Shown here: positions 18,727 through 27,770 of the stretch, piece by piece
Position numbering within the stretch: position 1 is the first letter of the stretch
How the letters are laid out: each line of letters opens with the position of its first letter
Source of the DNA: Clostridium sp. BSD9I1
Lineage (GTDB): Bacteria > Bacillota > Clostridia > Clostridiales > Clostridiaceae
DNA length: 64,000 nt
Direction: 5' to 3'
NCBI RefSeq assembly: GCF_900185645.1
Contig: NZ_FYAM01000027.1
Span: 62,001-126,000 of the forward strand
Made by a program: the position numbers and the translations under genes
Notes under the pieces: generated by a model
Database searches by the model: none
Seen by the model: the letters and a program-made list of their open reading frames with translations, nothing else
What the model was told of the DNA's origin: nothing

Positions 18727-19719
18727 TTAATTTATAGTATCTTCTTTAAATTTTTCATAAGATTCTACAAAAGAATTAAAGTTATTATTTAGTGTGTTAT
18801 AGGATGCTTCTGTTTCATTATAAGTAGAAGTTACTTCTTTAGTATAATTAGATGTTTCTTTTTGGTTTTGATAGGAAATAACATCTAATTTAAAACTTTG
18901 TATATATGAAATATAGTTATTTAAAGTAGTTAAAAATAATTCATATATATATACAGAGTTAGAAGGTACAGTTAGTTTAGAGAACTCAGTCTTTATCCCT
19001 TGAACTTGTTCTACATTTGAATCAACTATTTCCATCAATGAATCTAAACTAAGGTTCTTGTTTAATCTATCCACGTAATCATTATAATTCATTTTAATAT
19101 CTATAAATGAACTTAAAATTTCATCCATAGAATCAATAAATTCTTTATATTGTGCAGTATTAATTTCATTAGTTTTTCTAATTCTAATAAGGTCCTCTAT
19201 ATAAGAGATACAATTATTTATATAAGTTTTACTTTTATCAGTTAATGAAATACTTAATCTATTAGTATGGAAAAGTGAATAGTGGTAAAGACATTTATTA
19301 TTAAGATTTTTTAACGTTATTAAGGCCTTGTCCATATCTCCTCCTTGAGGATTAGCAAATATAGCAACAAGTTGTTCGTATATATGTATATTATAATTTA
19401 AACCTTGTAATAAGTTGCTATATTCGTTAGCGTTTATAGTATTTGCTTCTATATTATTTAAGTTATTTTTAACTTCTTTTAATTCCTTTACTATGATTGG
19501 GAGTTCTTCTCTTGATTTTTCTATATCTATGCTCTGTTCTTTTATTAAATTCCAAGTTTTATTATTAGTATTATTAATAGATGTTATACTAATGTGTAAT
19601 ACTTTTTTAGGGCTATCTTTAGTAAAATTTTTTAATAATGAATAGGTGTTAAGTATATTACCTATAATTAGTAATAGGGCAAATGCTATTATGCCTATAA
19701 TAAGCTTTTTGTTTTTCAT
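18727..19719 (-). CDS. Hypothetical membrane-anchored coiled-coil protein
   Basis: This 330-aa protein has one N-terminal transmembrane segment (about residues 5-24). The remainder is helical and coiled-coil-like, rich in Asn, Glu and Lys (EKSREELPIIVKELKEVKNN). I recognise no family. It is transcribed divergently from cdaA across a 163-bp AT-rich region and follows the riboswitch-controlled hydrolase on the same strand. An envelope role is possible but not demonstrated. Confidence 0.65.
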   Translation of the reverse strand: MKNKKLIIGIIAFALLLIIGNILNTYSLLKNFTKDSPKKVLHISITSINNTNNKTWNLIKEQSIDIEKSREELPIIVKELKEVKNNLNNIEANTINANEYSNLLQGLNYNIHIYEQLVAIFANPQGGDMDKALITLKNLNNKCLYHYSLFHTNRLSISLTDKSKTYINNCISYIEDLIRIRKTNEINTAQYKEFIDSMDEILSSFIDIKMNYNDYVDRLNKNLSLDSLMEIVDSNVEQVQGIKTEFSKLTVPSNSVYIYELFLTTLNNYISYIQSFKLDVISYQNQKETSNYTKEVTSTYNETEASYNTLNNNFNSFVESYEKFKEDTIN

Positions 19720-19882
19720 TTTAATCCCCCCTTCTAGTTATAATATTCATTACAATTTAATAAAATTACTTCTAAAAAATTTTATTAATAATTTAATAAA
19801 TTTTACTTAATAAATTATAAAAATTACTAAGTATAGTGTATAATTATTAATGTAATTAAAGAAATAAGGAGGTGAAGAGGCT

Positions 19883-20731
19883 TTGGAGATATTACAGGTG
19901 ATGGTAAACTCAATAAAAAATATAAATGTGTCTTCTATACTAGACATTTTGGCGGTATCATATCTATTTTATAAAGCATATATGTTGATCAGAGAAACTA
20001 GAGCAGAGCAACTTTTAAAGGGAATTATACTTATAATAATATTTATTCCCATAAGTAAAGTATTAAGACTTGAAATGCTGTATTGGATTTTAAGTAATAC
20101 AATTACAATAGGGGTGCTTTCTTTTATTATCATATTTCAGCCCGAAATTCGTAGGGCTCTAGAACATATAGGAAGAAGTGCTTTTACTGATAAACATATT
20201 TTACAAGATGAGGAAGCAATGGCAAAGGTAATAGAGGAAATAGTTAATGCTGTAGAAAGCTTATCTAGAGAAAAAACAGGAGCATTAATAGTAATTGAAA
20301 GATTGACAGGGCTCGGTGAAATTATAAATACAGGAACTAAATTAGATTCACTAGTATCTTCAGCTCTCCTAGAAAACATATTTGTGGTAAATACTCCTCT
20401 TCATGATGGAGCAACTATAATAAGAAACGATAGAATAATTTCTTCGGGATGCTTTTTACCACTTACAAGTAATAATGAATTAAATAGGGCACTGGGAACA
20501 AGGCATAGGGCAGCACTTGGCATATCCGAGAACTCAGATGCAATAATTATAGTAGTTTCAGAAGAAACAGGAACAATATCTTTGGCTGTTAATGGCAACT
20601 TAACTAGGAATTACGATAAGGCAAGACTTAAGGATATACTTATGAGAATAATTAAAAAGACTCAAAGTAAAAAATTAAATTTTAAAGAGCGGGTGGTAGC
20701 ATGGATGAGAGAAACAAAAAAGAGCAGCTAA
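19883..20731 (+). CDS. cdaA: Diadenylate cyclase CdaA
   Basis: This 282-aa membrane enzyme makes c-di-AMP from two ATP. Three predicted N-terminal transmembrane helices (about 15-95) precede a DAC domain with both catalytic motifs: DGA at 175-177 and RHR at 207-209. It starts with TTG behind a strong AAGGAGGTGA. It overlaps cdaR by 31 bp, the usual cdaA-cdaR arrangement. The CdaA product should feed the nearby ydaO riboswitch. Confidence 0.95.
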   Translation: MEILQVMVNSIKNINVSSILDILAVSYLFYKAYMLIRETRAEQLLKGIILIIIFIPISKVLRLEMLYWILSNTITIGVLSFIIIFQPEIRRALEHIGRSAFTDKHILQDEEAMAKVIEEIVNAVESLSREKTGALIVIERLTGLGEIINTGTKLDSLVSSALLENIFVVNTPLHDGATIIRNDRIISSGCFLPLTSNNELNRALGTRHRAALGISENSDAIIIVVSEETGTISLAVNGNLTRNYDKARLKDILMRIIKKTQSKKLNFKERVVAWMRETKKSS

Positions 20732-21921
20732 TTATAAAAATATGCTGTCTTATTGCTGCTTTTGGATTATGGTTATATACTACCAACGTATTAAATCCTA
20801 TAAGAACTTATAAAAAAAGTATTCCAGTAGTTTTAATGAATGCAGATGCAATAGGACAATCAAATTTAACTCTAATTCCTGGACAAAATCCTTCTATAAC
20901 ACTAACATTAAAGGGAACTGCAAATGACGTATATTCTGTTACAGAAAATCAATTTAAAGTAGTAATTGATTTAGGTGCCTATGTGCTAAAAAAAGGAGAA
21001 AATATTATTCCTGTAGAGCTTAAAGAAATTCCAAACAATATTAAAGTAGTAAATACTGAAAACCTATGGGCAAAGGTTGAGATAGATGAACTTGAAGAAA
21101 AAGTAGTGCCTATTAAGACAGATATAGAAGGTAAAGCAAAAGAAGGATATTATGCCTTAAAAACAAATATAAATGAAAACTCTGCTAGAATAACGGGAGC
21201 AGCTAGATATGTTGAAAAAGTAGATGCGGTAGTTGCAAAGTATAATATAAGTAATAGAACTTCGGACTTGCAGCAATCAGTTTCATTAAAACCTGTAGAT
21301 AAAAACAATAATGTTGTAGATTATGTAAAAGTAGAACCTTCATATGTGAATGTTAAGGTTCCAATAAAGAAAATAAAAAGCATTCCTATAACAGTTAAAA
21401 CAACAGGAGAATTAGCAGATAGAATTTTAAATAGTATTATTTCTATTCCTAGCTCTATAGAGATAGCTGGAGAAGATGCCCTTATAAATTCTATTACATC
21501 TTTAAATACTGAAACAATAGACTTATCTACATCATCTAAAGATGAAATTGATATAAAATTAATAGTACCCGAAGGAGTTACTCTTATAAATAATAATGGA
21601 TATGTAAAGGTTAAAATAACTTCAAATAATATTTTACAAAAGAGCATATCATCAACGATTAAATTTATTAATAAAAGTGAAGACTATGATGTAACGTCAG
21701 ATATTTCACAGGTTAATATTATAATAAAGGGTACAGGAGATATTTTGAACAATATAACGACCATAGAAAGTTATATAGATTTAAATTCTTTAAAGGAAGG
21801 TACACATTCTCTTCCTATAGGTGTAAATATACCAAGTAACGTTAGTTTAGTTTCAGTGACTCCAAGTAATATAAATGTAACTATAAAGAAAAAGGTGGTA
21901 GAAACTATAAATGGCAATTAA
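20701..21921 (+). CDS. cdaR: CdaA regulatory protein CdaR (YbbR domains)
   Basis: This 406-aa protein has one N-terminal transmembrane helix (about 10-27), then tandem extracellular YbbR repeats, each with I-x-V-x-x-x-G and P-x-x-I/V-x-I-x-G patterns (IPITVKTTGELADR, IPSSIEIAGED). CdaR binds and modulates CdaA from outside the membrane in Firmicutes. It overlaps cdaA at its start and the FAD protein at its end, so all three are co-translated. Confidence 0.92.
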   Translation: MDERNKKEQLIIKICCLIAAFGLWLYTTNVLNPIRTYKKSIPVVLMNADAIGQSNLTLIPGQNPSITLTLKGTANDVYSVTENQFKVVIDLGAYVLKKGENIIPVELKEIPNNIKVVNTENLWAKVEIDELEEKVVPIKTDIEGKAKEGYYALKTNINENSARITGAARYVEKVDAVVAKYNISNRTSDLQQSVSLKPVDKNNNVVDYVKVEPSYVNVKVPIKKIKSIPITVKTTGELADRILNSIISIPSSIEIAGEDALINSITSLNTETIDLSTSSKDEIDIKLIVPEGVTLINNNGYVKVKITSNNILQKSISSTIKFINKSEDYDVTSDISQVNIIIKGTGDILNNITTIESYIDLNSLKEGTHSLPIGVNIPSNVSLVSVTPSNINVTIKKKVVETINGN

Positions 21922-23509
21922 GATAAATAACATAGCACTAGACATAGATGAAGATATATCGGTTTTAAAATCTAAAGTAGCTAAAAAATTGAGACTTCCA
22001 GAAAAATATATAAAAGATTTTAAAATATTAAAAGAGTCTATTGATGCAAGGAAAAAAAATCTTATTAAGATTAATTATGCTGTAGAGATTGCTTGTGATG
22101 ATGAAGAAAAGGTAGTTTTAAAAGCAAATGATAAAGATGTAAAAATAGAAGAACAAAATTATGAGGAGAATTTTCCCTTTGGAGAAAAAAAATTAAGCCA
22201 CAGACCGGTAATTATAGGCATGGGGCCAGCAGGGATGTTTGCTGGCCTTTTATTATCGCAAAAGGGGTATAATCCTATAATAGTGGAAAGAGGAGAAGCG
22301 GTAGAAGAAAGAACTAAATCCATTGATAAGTTTTGGAAAGAGGGAATACTCGCGGAAAGTTCTAATGTTCAATTTGGTGAAGGGGGGGCAGGAACTTTTT
22401 CTGATGGAAAGCTAACTACTAGAATAAAGGATACAAGATGTGACTTTATTTTAGAAGAGTTTATAAGGTGTGGTGCACCAGAGGAAATAAAGTATATGGG
22501 AAAACCTCATATTGGTACTGATATATTAAAAGAAGTTGTAAAAAATATTAGAAAAGAAATAATAAGACTTGGGGGAGAAGTTTACTTTAATCATCAAATG
22601 CAAGATCTTATTATTAAAGATGGTAGCTTAAAAGCTATAGTAGCTAATGATAAAGAAATACCTTGTGAAGTTGCAGTGCTTTCTATAGGTCATAGTGCAA
22701 GAGATACCTATGAGCTTCTACATAATAAAAACATATTTTTAGAGCCTAAACCATTTGCAATAGGAGTGAGGGCAGAGCATGTTCAATCATTTATTGATGA
22801 AAATCAATATGGAAAATATGCAGGGCATCCAAGGCTCAGGGCAGCCGATTATAGGCTTGCATATACAAGTAACAAGACAGGAAGAGGAGTATATAGCTTT
22901 TGCATGTGTCCTGGAGGATATGTTGTAGCGGCTTCATCAGAGGAAAATAAAATTGTGACTAATGGAATGAGTTATCATAAAAGAGATGGCAAAAATGCTA
23001 ATTCAGCAATAGTTGTATCTGTAAGCCCAGAGGATTTTGAAGGAAGCAGCCCATTAAGAGGAATGGAATTTCAAAGACATTATGAAAGTTTAGCATACAA
23101 AACCACAAATAGTTATATGGCACCAGTTCAGCTTTTAGGAGATTTTATGGAAGATGAGATAAGTAAGGGTATAGGCAAGGTAGAGCCTACATATAAACCT
23201 GGATATGAGTTTTCAGACTTAAGAAAATGTCTACCATCCTATGTAATAGAATCCTTAAAGGATGGTTTCATAAACTTTGATAAGAAGATAAAAGGTTTTG
23301 GAGATAAGGACACAGTGCTTACAGGAATAGAAACTAGAACTTCTGCTCCAGTAAGAATTACAAGAAATGAAGACCTACAGAGTATTTCACTGAAGGGACT
23401 TTATCCAGCAGGAGAAGGAGCAGGATATGCAGGCGGGATTATATCTGCAGCAGTAGATGGATTAAGAGTAGCAGAAAGTATAATGAAGGAATGGGCACCT
23501 ATAGTATAA
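21911..23509 (+). CDS. FAD-dependent oxidoreductase of the COG2509 type
   Basis: This 532-aa protein has a ~90-residue N-terminal domain, then a Rossmann FAD motif (VIIGMGPAGMFAGLLL, about 100-115). Family blocks follow: NVQFGEGGAGTFSDGKL, KPFAIGVRAEH and a C-terminal YPAGEGAGYAGGI FAD-binding block. The family is conserved in Firmicutes but its substrate is not established. It overlaps cdaR by 11 bp, although no functional link to c-di-AMP is known. Confidence 0.85.
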   Translation: MAIKINNIALDIDEDISVLKSKVAKKLRLPEKYIKDFKILKESIDARKKNLIKINYAVEIACDDEEKVVLKANDKDVKIEEQNYEENFPFGEKKLSHRPVIIGMGPAGMFAGLLLSQKGYNPIIVERGEAVEERTKSIDKFWKEGILAESSNVQFGEGGAGTFSDGKLTTRIKDTRCDFILEEFIRCGAPEEIKYMGKPHIGTDILKEVVKNIRKEIIRLGGEVYFNHQMQDLIIKDGSLKAIVANDKEIPCEVAVLSIGHSARDTYELLHNKNIFLEPKPFAIGVRAEHVQSFIDENQYGKYAGHPRLRAADYRLAYTSNKTGRGVYSFCMCPGGYVVAASSEENKIVTNGMSYHKRDGKNANSAIVVSVSPEDFEGSSPLRGMEFQRHYESLAYKTTNSYMAPVQLLGDFMEDEISKGIGKVEPTYKPGYEFSDLRKCLPSYVIESLKDGFINFDKKIKGFGDKDTVLTGIETRTSAPVRITRNEDLQSISLKGLYPAGEGAGYAGGIISAAVDGLRVAESIMKEWAPIV

Positions 23510-23514
23510 TTAAA

Positions 23515-23562
23515 AGCTTTGATTTAAATAGTAGGTATAATCTACTTAGGTAAATCAAAGCT
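23515..23562 (+). terminator. Terminator after FAD gene
   Basis: AGCTTTGATTTA pairs perfectly with TAAATCAAAGCT. The loop contains a second small inverted repeat (AGTAG/CTACT), and AAAAATTT follows. Confidence 0.6.
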
Positions 23563-23612
23563 AAAAATTTAATAACTTAATTTTCTGAAAAACAGTGATT
23601 TTATGAAAATAT

Positions 23613-23641
23613 TTGATACAATAAACATGAGATATTATAAC
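23613..23641 (+). promoter_or_regulatory. Promoter of ptb-buk
   Basis: TTGATA (23613-23618) and TATAAC (23636-23641) are separated by 17 bp, a good housekeeping-sigma match upstream of ptb. Confidence 0.55.
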
Positions 23642-23697
23642 AGTTTAGATAGTTAAAAATTTATCAATCATAAATAATTTTAAAGAGGTGTATTTCA

Positions 23698-24609
23698 ATG
23701 ATTAGAAGTTTTGATGAAGTTTTACAAAAGCTTAAAAGTCTTGAAACTAAAAAAGTAGCAGTAGCTGTAGCGCAAGATGAGCCAGTTCTTGAAGCGGTTA
23801 GAGACGCAAAGAAGAATGGTATTGCGGATGCTATATTAGTAGGTCACAAAGCAGAAATAGAAAAGATAGCGGACAAAATAGGAATGGATTTAAGCAACTT
23901 TGAAATAATAGACGAGCCAAACGTTGCAAAAGCATCCTTAAAGGCTGTAGAATTAGTATCTACAGGAAAAGCAGATATGTTAATGAAAGGTTTAGTTGAT
24001 ACAGCAACTTTCTTAAGATCTGTTTTAAATAAAGAAATTGGACTTAGAACAGGAAAAACTATGTCCCACGTAGCAGTTTTTCAAACAGAAAAATTTGACA
24101 GATTATTATTATTAACAGATGTTGCATTTAATACATATCCTGAACTTAAGGAGAAAGTTGATATAATACATAATGCTGCTTCAGTTGCACATGCTCTTGG
24201 AATAGAAAAGCCTAAAGTTGCAGCAGTATGCGCTGTAGAAGTTGTAAATCCAAAGATGCCTGAAACTATAGATGCTTCTTTACTTGCAAAGATGAGCGAT
24301 AGAGGACAGATTAAGGGATGCGTTGTAGATGGACCTTTCGCACTTGACAATGCATTATCTGAAGAAGCTGCAAAACATAAGAAGGTTACAGGAGAAGTAG
24401 CAGGTAAGGCAGATGTATTATTACTTCCAAATATCCATGCAGGTAACATAATGTATAAGACTTTAACTTATACAACTGATTCTAAAAATGGATGCTTACT
24501 TGTAGGAACAACTGCACCAGTTGTATTAACTTCTAGAAATGACAGCCATGAAACAAAGATGTATTCAATAGCTCTTGCAGCATTAGTAGCTGACAATATG
24601 AAGAAATAA
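23698..24609 (+). CDS. ptb: Phosphate butyryltransferase
   Basis: This 303-aa enzyme converts butyryl-CoA and phosphate to butyryl phosphate. It has the phosphotransacylase/Ptb layout: FDEVLQKLKS at the N-terminus, GLVDTATFLRSVLN and the C-terminal DVLLLPNIHAGNIMYKTL block. It sits 30 bp upstream of butyrate kinase in the standard clostridial ptb-buk operon that yields ATP from butyrate formation. Confidence 0.95.
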   Translation: MIRSFDEVLQKLKSLETKKVAVAVAQDEPVLEAVRDAKKNGIADAILVGHKAEIEKIADKIGMDLSNFEIIDEPNVAKASLKAVELVSTGKADMLMKGLVDTATFLRSVLNKEIGLRTGKTMSHVAVFQTEKFDRLLLLTDVAFNTYPELKEKVDIIHNAASVAHALGIEKPKVAAVCAVEVVNPKMPETIDASLLAKMSDRGQIKGCVVDGPFALDNALSEEAAKHKKVTGEVAGKADVLLLPNIHAGNIMYKTLTYTTDSKNGCLLVGTTAPVVLTSRNDSHETKMYSIALAALVADNMKK

Positions 24610-24639
24610 TTTATAATTATAATATATGGAGGTAACAAA

Positions 24640-25719
24640 ATGTCATACAAATTATTGATAATAAACCCAGGTTCTACTTCTACAAAAATAGGTGTATTTG
24701 AAGACGAAAACTTATTATTTGAAGAAACTTTAAGACATTCTTCAGAGGAAATAGGAAGATATGAAACAGTATATGATCAGTTTCATTTCAGACAAGAAGT
24801 TATATTAAATGTACTAAAAGAAAAGGGATTTGATATAACTACTTTAAGTGCAGTAGTAGGAAGAGGCGGACTTTTAAAACCTATCGAAGGAGGCACATAT
24901 GCTGTAAATGATGCTATGCTTCATGATCTTAAAGTAAGCGTACGTGGACAGCATGCTTCAAACTTAGGTGGAATAATTGCAAATGAAATTGCTAATTCAC
25001 TTAATATACCATCATTTATAGTAGATCCAGTTGTTGTAGATGAACTTCAAGATGTAGCAAGAATTTCTGGTATGCCAGAAATAGAAAGAACTAGTATATT
25101 CCATGCTTTAAATCAAAAGGCTGTTGCAAGAAAATATGCTAAAGAACACGGAAAAGATTATGCAGATGTAAACTTAATAGTAGCTCACATGGGTGGTGGT
25201 TCATCTGTTGGAGCACATAAAAATGGAAGAATCATTGATGTAAATAATGCATTAGATGGAGAAGGTCCATTTTCACCAGAAAGAAGTGGCGGAGTTCCAA
25301 TAGGAGATCTAGTAAGACTTTGTTACTCAGGAAAATATACTTTACCAGAAATGATTAAAAAGATAAATGGAAAAGGTGGTACAGTAGCATACCTTGGAAC
25401 AAATGACTTTAGGGATGTTGAAAATAAGGGATTAGAAGGCGGCGAAGAATATAAGGAATATAGACTTATATTAGATGCATTTATATATCAAATGGGTAAA
25501 GAAATAGGAAAATGTGCAGCTGTTTTAGCTGGTAAAATAGACGCTATAATATTAACTGGAGGAATTGCTTACAGTAAATATGTGGTAGCTGAAATTAAAA
25601 AGATGGTTGAATTTATGGCTCCTGTAGTACCATATCCTGGAGAAGATGAATTATTAGCATTAGCTCAAGGAGCAATAAGAGTACTATCTGGAGAAGAAAA
25701 AGCAAAAGAATATAAATAA
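24640..25719 (+). CDS. buk: Butyrate kinase
   Basis: This 359-aa acetokinase-family enzyme transfers phosphate from butyryl phosphate to ADP. The ASKHA motif [15 protein letters not shown] is at the N-terminus, and [18 protein letters not shown] and ILTGGIAYS are present. Length matches clostridial Buk. It is followed by a strong terminator at 25736. Together with ptb it provides an energy-conserving sink for the pyruvate made by citramalate lyase. Confidence 0.95.
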   Translation: MSYKLLIINPGSTSTKIGVFEDENLLFEETLRHSSEEIGRYETVYDQFHFRQEVILNVLKEKGFDITTLSAVVGRGGLLKPIEGGTYAVNDAMLHDLKVSVRGQHASNLGGIIANEIANSLNIPSFIVDPVVVDELQDVARISGMPEIERTSIFHALNQKAVARKYAKEHGKDYADVNLIVAHMGGGSSVGAHKNGRIIDVNNALDGEGPFSPERSGGVPIGDLVRLCYSGKYTLPEMIKKINGKGGTVAYLGTNDFRDVENKGLEGGEEYKEYRLILDAFIYQMGKEIGKCAAVLAGKIDAIILTGGIAYSKYVVAEIKKMVEFMAPVVPYPGEDELLALAQGAIRVLSGEEKAKEYK

Positions 25720-25735
25720 TTATATATGATTATAG

Positions 25736-25769
25736 AGGTCTGGCGGTAAGCGCCAGACCTTTACTTTTG
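25736..25769 (+). terminator. Terminator after buk
   Basis: AGGTCTGGCG and CGCCAGACCT pair perfectly around GTAAG and are followed by TTTACTTTT. Confidence 0.9.
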
Positions 25770-25793
25770 TCGAATTAACCAACAGGCATTTTG

Positions 25794-25822
25794 TTGAGAT
25801 AATATATAAATTGTATTATAAT
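25794..25822 (+). promoter_or_regulatory. Promoter of glmM
   Basis: TTGAGA (25794-25799) and a perfect TATAAT (25817-25822) are separated by 17 bp, about 80 bp upstream of glmM. Confidence 0.65.
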
Positions 25823-25901
25823 AGGTCTATATGTTTGAATTTTAACAATAAAATTGCATAAACTTATATTACATAAAACATAGAAAAGAGAGGTATTATC
25901 T

Positions 25902-27251
25902 ATGGATAGAATGTTTGGAACGGATGGAGTAAGAGGCATAGCAAACCAAGAGCTTACATCAAGACTTGCATACGATTTAGGAAGAGCAGGTGCACATATA
26001 TTAACAGAAGGTACTCACAAGCCTAAAATTTTAGTAGGGATGGATACAAGAATATCAGGACATATGCTTGAAAGCGCATTAGTAGCAGGCATACTCTCTG
26101 TAGGAGCTGAGGCAGTTTGCGTAGGGATCGTACCAACTCCAGCTATAGCATATTTAACAAGAAAATATGGAGCAGATGCAGGGGTAGTAATTTCAGCATC
26201 TCATAATCCAGTTGAATATAATGGAATAAAGTTTTTTAACAAAAATGGATATAAACTTTCTGATGATTTAGAAGACAAGATACAAGCAGTAATAGAAGGA
26301 GACTTTGAAGGAGTAACTTCACCTATAGGAGAAAATATAGGAAGAAAGATTGTTGAAGAAGCGGCTATTGAAGATTATATAGAATTTGCAAAGTCTACTA
26401 TAGATACAGACCTAAAGGGATTAAAGGTTGCACTAGATTGTGCAAATGGAGCGGCTTATGAAACAGCAGTTCAAACCTTTAGGGCATTAGGAGCAGAAGT
26501 AGTAGTTATAAATAATGATCCCGATGGATTCAATATAAATAAAAACTGTGGATCTACTCATCCTGAAGAGCTAATGGATTACGTTGTAAAAAAAGGATGT
26601 GACCTAGGATTAGCTTTTGACGGGGATGCAGATAGATGTTTAGCAGTAGATGAAAATGGGGAATTAATAAATGGAGATTTTATAATGTCCATTTGTGCTA
26701 AATATATGAAGGATACAGGAAAACTAGATAAGGATACTATAGTTATAACTGTTATGAGTAATCTAGGCATGCACATAGCCATGAAAAGAGAAGGCATCAA
26801 TTTTATAACTACTAAGGTAGGAGATAGATACGTGCTTGAAGAAATGGTTAAGGATGGGTATAAAATTGGAGGAGAACAATCAGGACATATTATTTTCTTA
26901 GATTATAATACAACTGGAGATGGGCTTATTACAGGACTTCAATTATCTGCTATTATAAAAAATACTGGTAAGAAGTTATCTGAGCTTGCTTCTGTAATGA
27001 AAGAACTTCCTCAAGTACTTGTAAATGCAAAGATACCTAATGATAAAAAAGATATATATATAACAGATGAAGAAATAGCATCAGAAATTAAAGGTATAGA
27101 AGATAAAATGAAAGGCAACGGAAGGGTTCTTATAAGACCATCAGGAACAGAGCCGTTAGTGAGAGTAATGCTTGAAGGAGAAAATCAATCTGAAATAGAT
27201 GAAATAGCACATTCCTTAGCTAAATTAATAGAACAGAAGGCAAATGAATAG
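25902..27251 (+). CDS. glmM: Phosphoglucosamine mutase
   Basis: This 449-aa alpha-D-phosphohexomutase converts glucosamine-6-phosphate to glucosamine-1-phosphate for peptidoglycan synthesis. Phosphorylated Ser100 lies in [14 protein letters not shown], the metal loop is [10 protein letters not shown] and the C-terminal phosphate site is [12 protein letters not shown]. The N-terminus MFGTDGVRG is typical. It precedes glmS, but a terminator and a new promoter with ribozyme lie between, so the two genes are separately controlled. Confidence 0.96.
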   Translation: MDRMFGTDGVRGIANQELTSRLAYDLGRAGAHILTEGTHKPKILVGMDTRISGHMLESALVAGILSVGAEAVCVGIVPTPAIAYLTRKYGADAGVVISASHNPVEYNGIKFFNKNGYKLSDDLEDKIQAVIEGDFEGVTSPIGENIGRKIVEEAAIEDYIEFAKSTIDTDLKGLKVALDCANGAAYETAVQTFRALGAEVVVINNDPDGFNINKNCGSTHPEELMDYVVKKGCDLGLAFDGDADRCLAVDENGELINGDFIMSICAKYMKDTGKLDKDTIVITVMSNLGMHIAMKREGINFITTKVGDRYVLEEMVKDGYKIGGEQSGHIIFLDYNTTGDGLITGLQLSAIIKNTGKKLSELASVMKELPQVLVNAKIPNDKKDIYITDEEIASEIKGIEDKMKGNGRVLIRPSGTEPLVRVMLEGENQSEIDEIAHSLAKLIEQKANE

Positions 27252-27265
27252 CTAAAAGTATATAT

Positions 27266-27298
27266 AGTGAACATCTTATAATAAAAAAGATGTTCACT
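27266..27298 (+). terminator. Terminator after glmM
   Basis: AGTGAACATCTT pairs perfectly with AAGATGTTCACT. The following sequence is AAAATTATTTCT, so the U-tract is weak. Confidence 0.65.
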
Positions 27299-27338
27299 AA
27301 AATTATTTCTGAAGTTTTTATTAAATTTTTATTTACCA

Positions 27339-27367
27339 TTGACCAAATTCAATATAAAAAATATAAT
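27339..27367 (+). promoter_or_regulatory. Promoter of glmS
   Basis: TTGACC (27339-27344) and TATAAT (27362-27367) are separated by 17 bp. Transcription should start near 27374, about 70 nt before the ribozyme cleavage site. Confidence 0.7.
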
Positions 27368-27444
27368 GAATTAGATGCCTCTTTATTAAAGAGGACAAAA
27401 GGGGTGATAATTAAGTAGAAAATTTTGGATGATTTAAATTTAAA

Positions 27445-27712
27445 GCGCCAGGACTTAAGTGAAGCTCTAAATCTGTGATTTAGTCAGCTGAACTTACTCC
27501 TCAGTATGAGGAGTTTCCTTACGGATTTTAAAGGAAACTCCGCTGTTGCGGAGTAAGCGACCATCGACAAATCGAAGATTTGGGATGTCTGCTTAAGTTG
27601 ACGAGGATGGGGAGTATCGAATCTTCGGCGGGTGCCCCACGGTATCGCACTACCGTTAACGGCTCATAAAATCTAAAAGTGATTTTAGGCACAAAATGAG
27701 CCAGGTGTTAAA
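27445..27712 (+). promoter_or_regulatory. glmS ribozyme / glucosamine-6-phosphate riboswitch
   Basis: The leader begins AGCGCCAGGACTT (cleavage expected between A27444 and G27445). It contains the conserved core TTGACGAGGATGGGGAGTAT, CGAATCTTCGGCGGGTGCCCC and a distal GGCTCAT...ATGAGCC helix. It self-cleaves with glucosamine-6-phosphate as cofactor and lowers glmS expression. An enlarged hairpin region (two nested G-A-G-G/C-C-T-C type stems, about 27495-27560) sits between the 5' and core portions. Confidence 0.95.
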
Positions 27713-27770
27713 AACTTTCATATACCTAAGGTATATAATATTAAATTAAATTTGAAAGGAAGAATAAATT

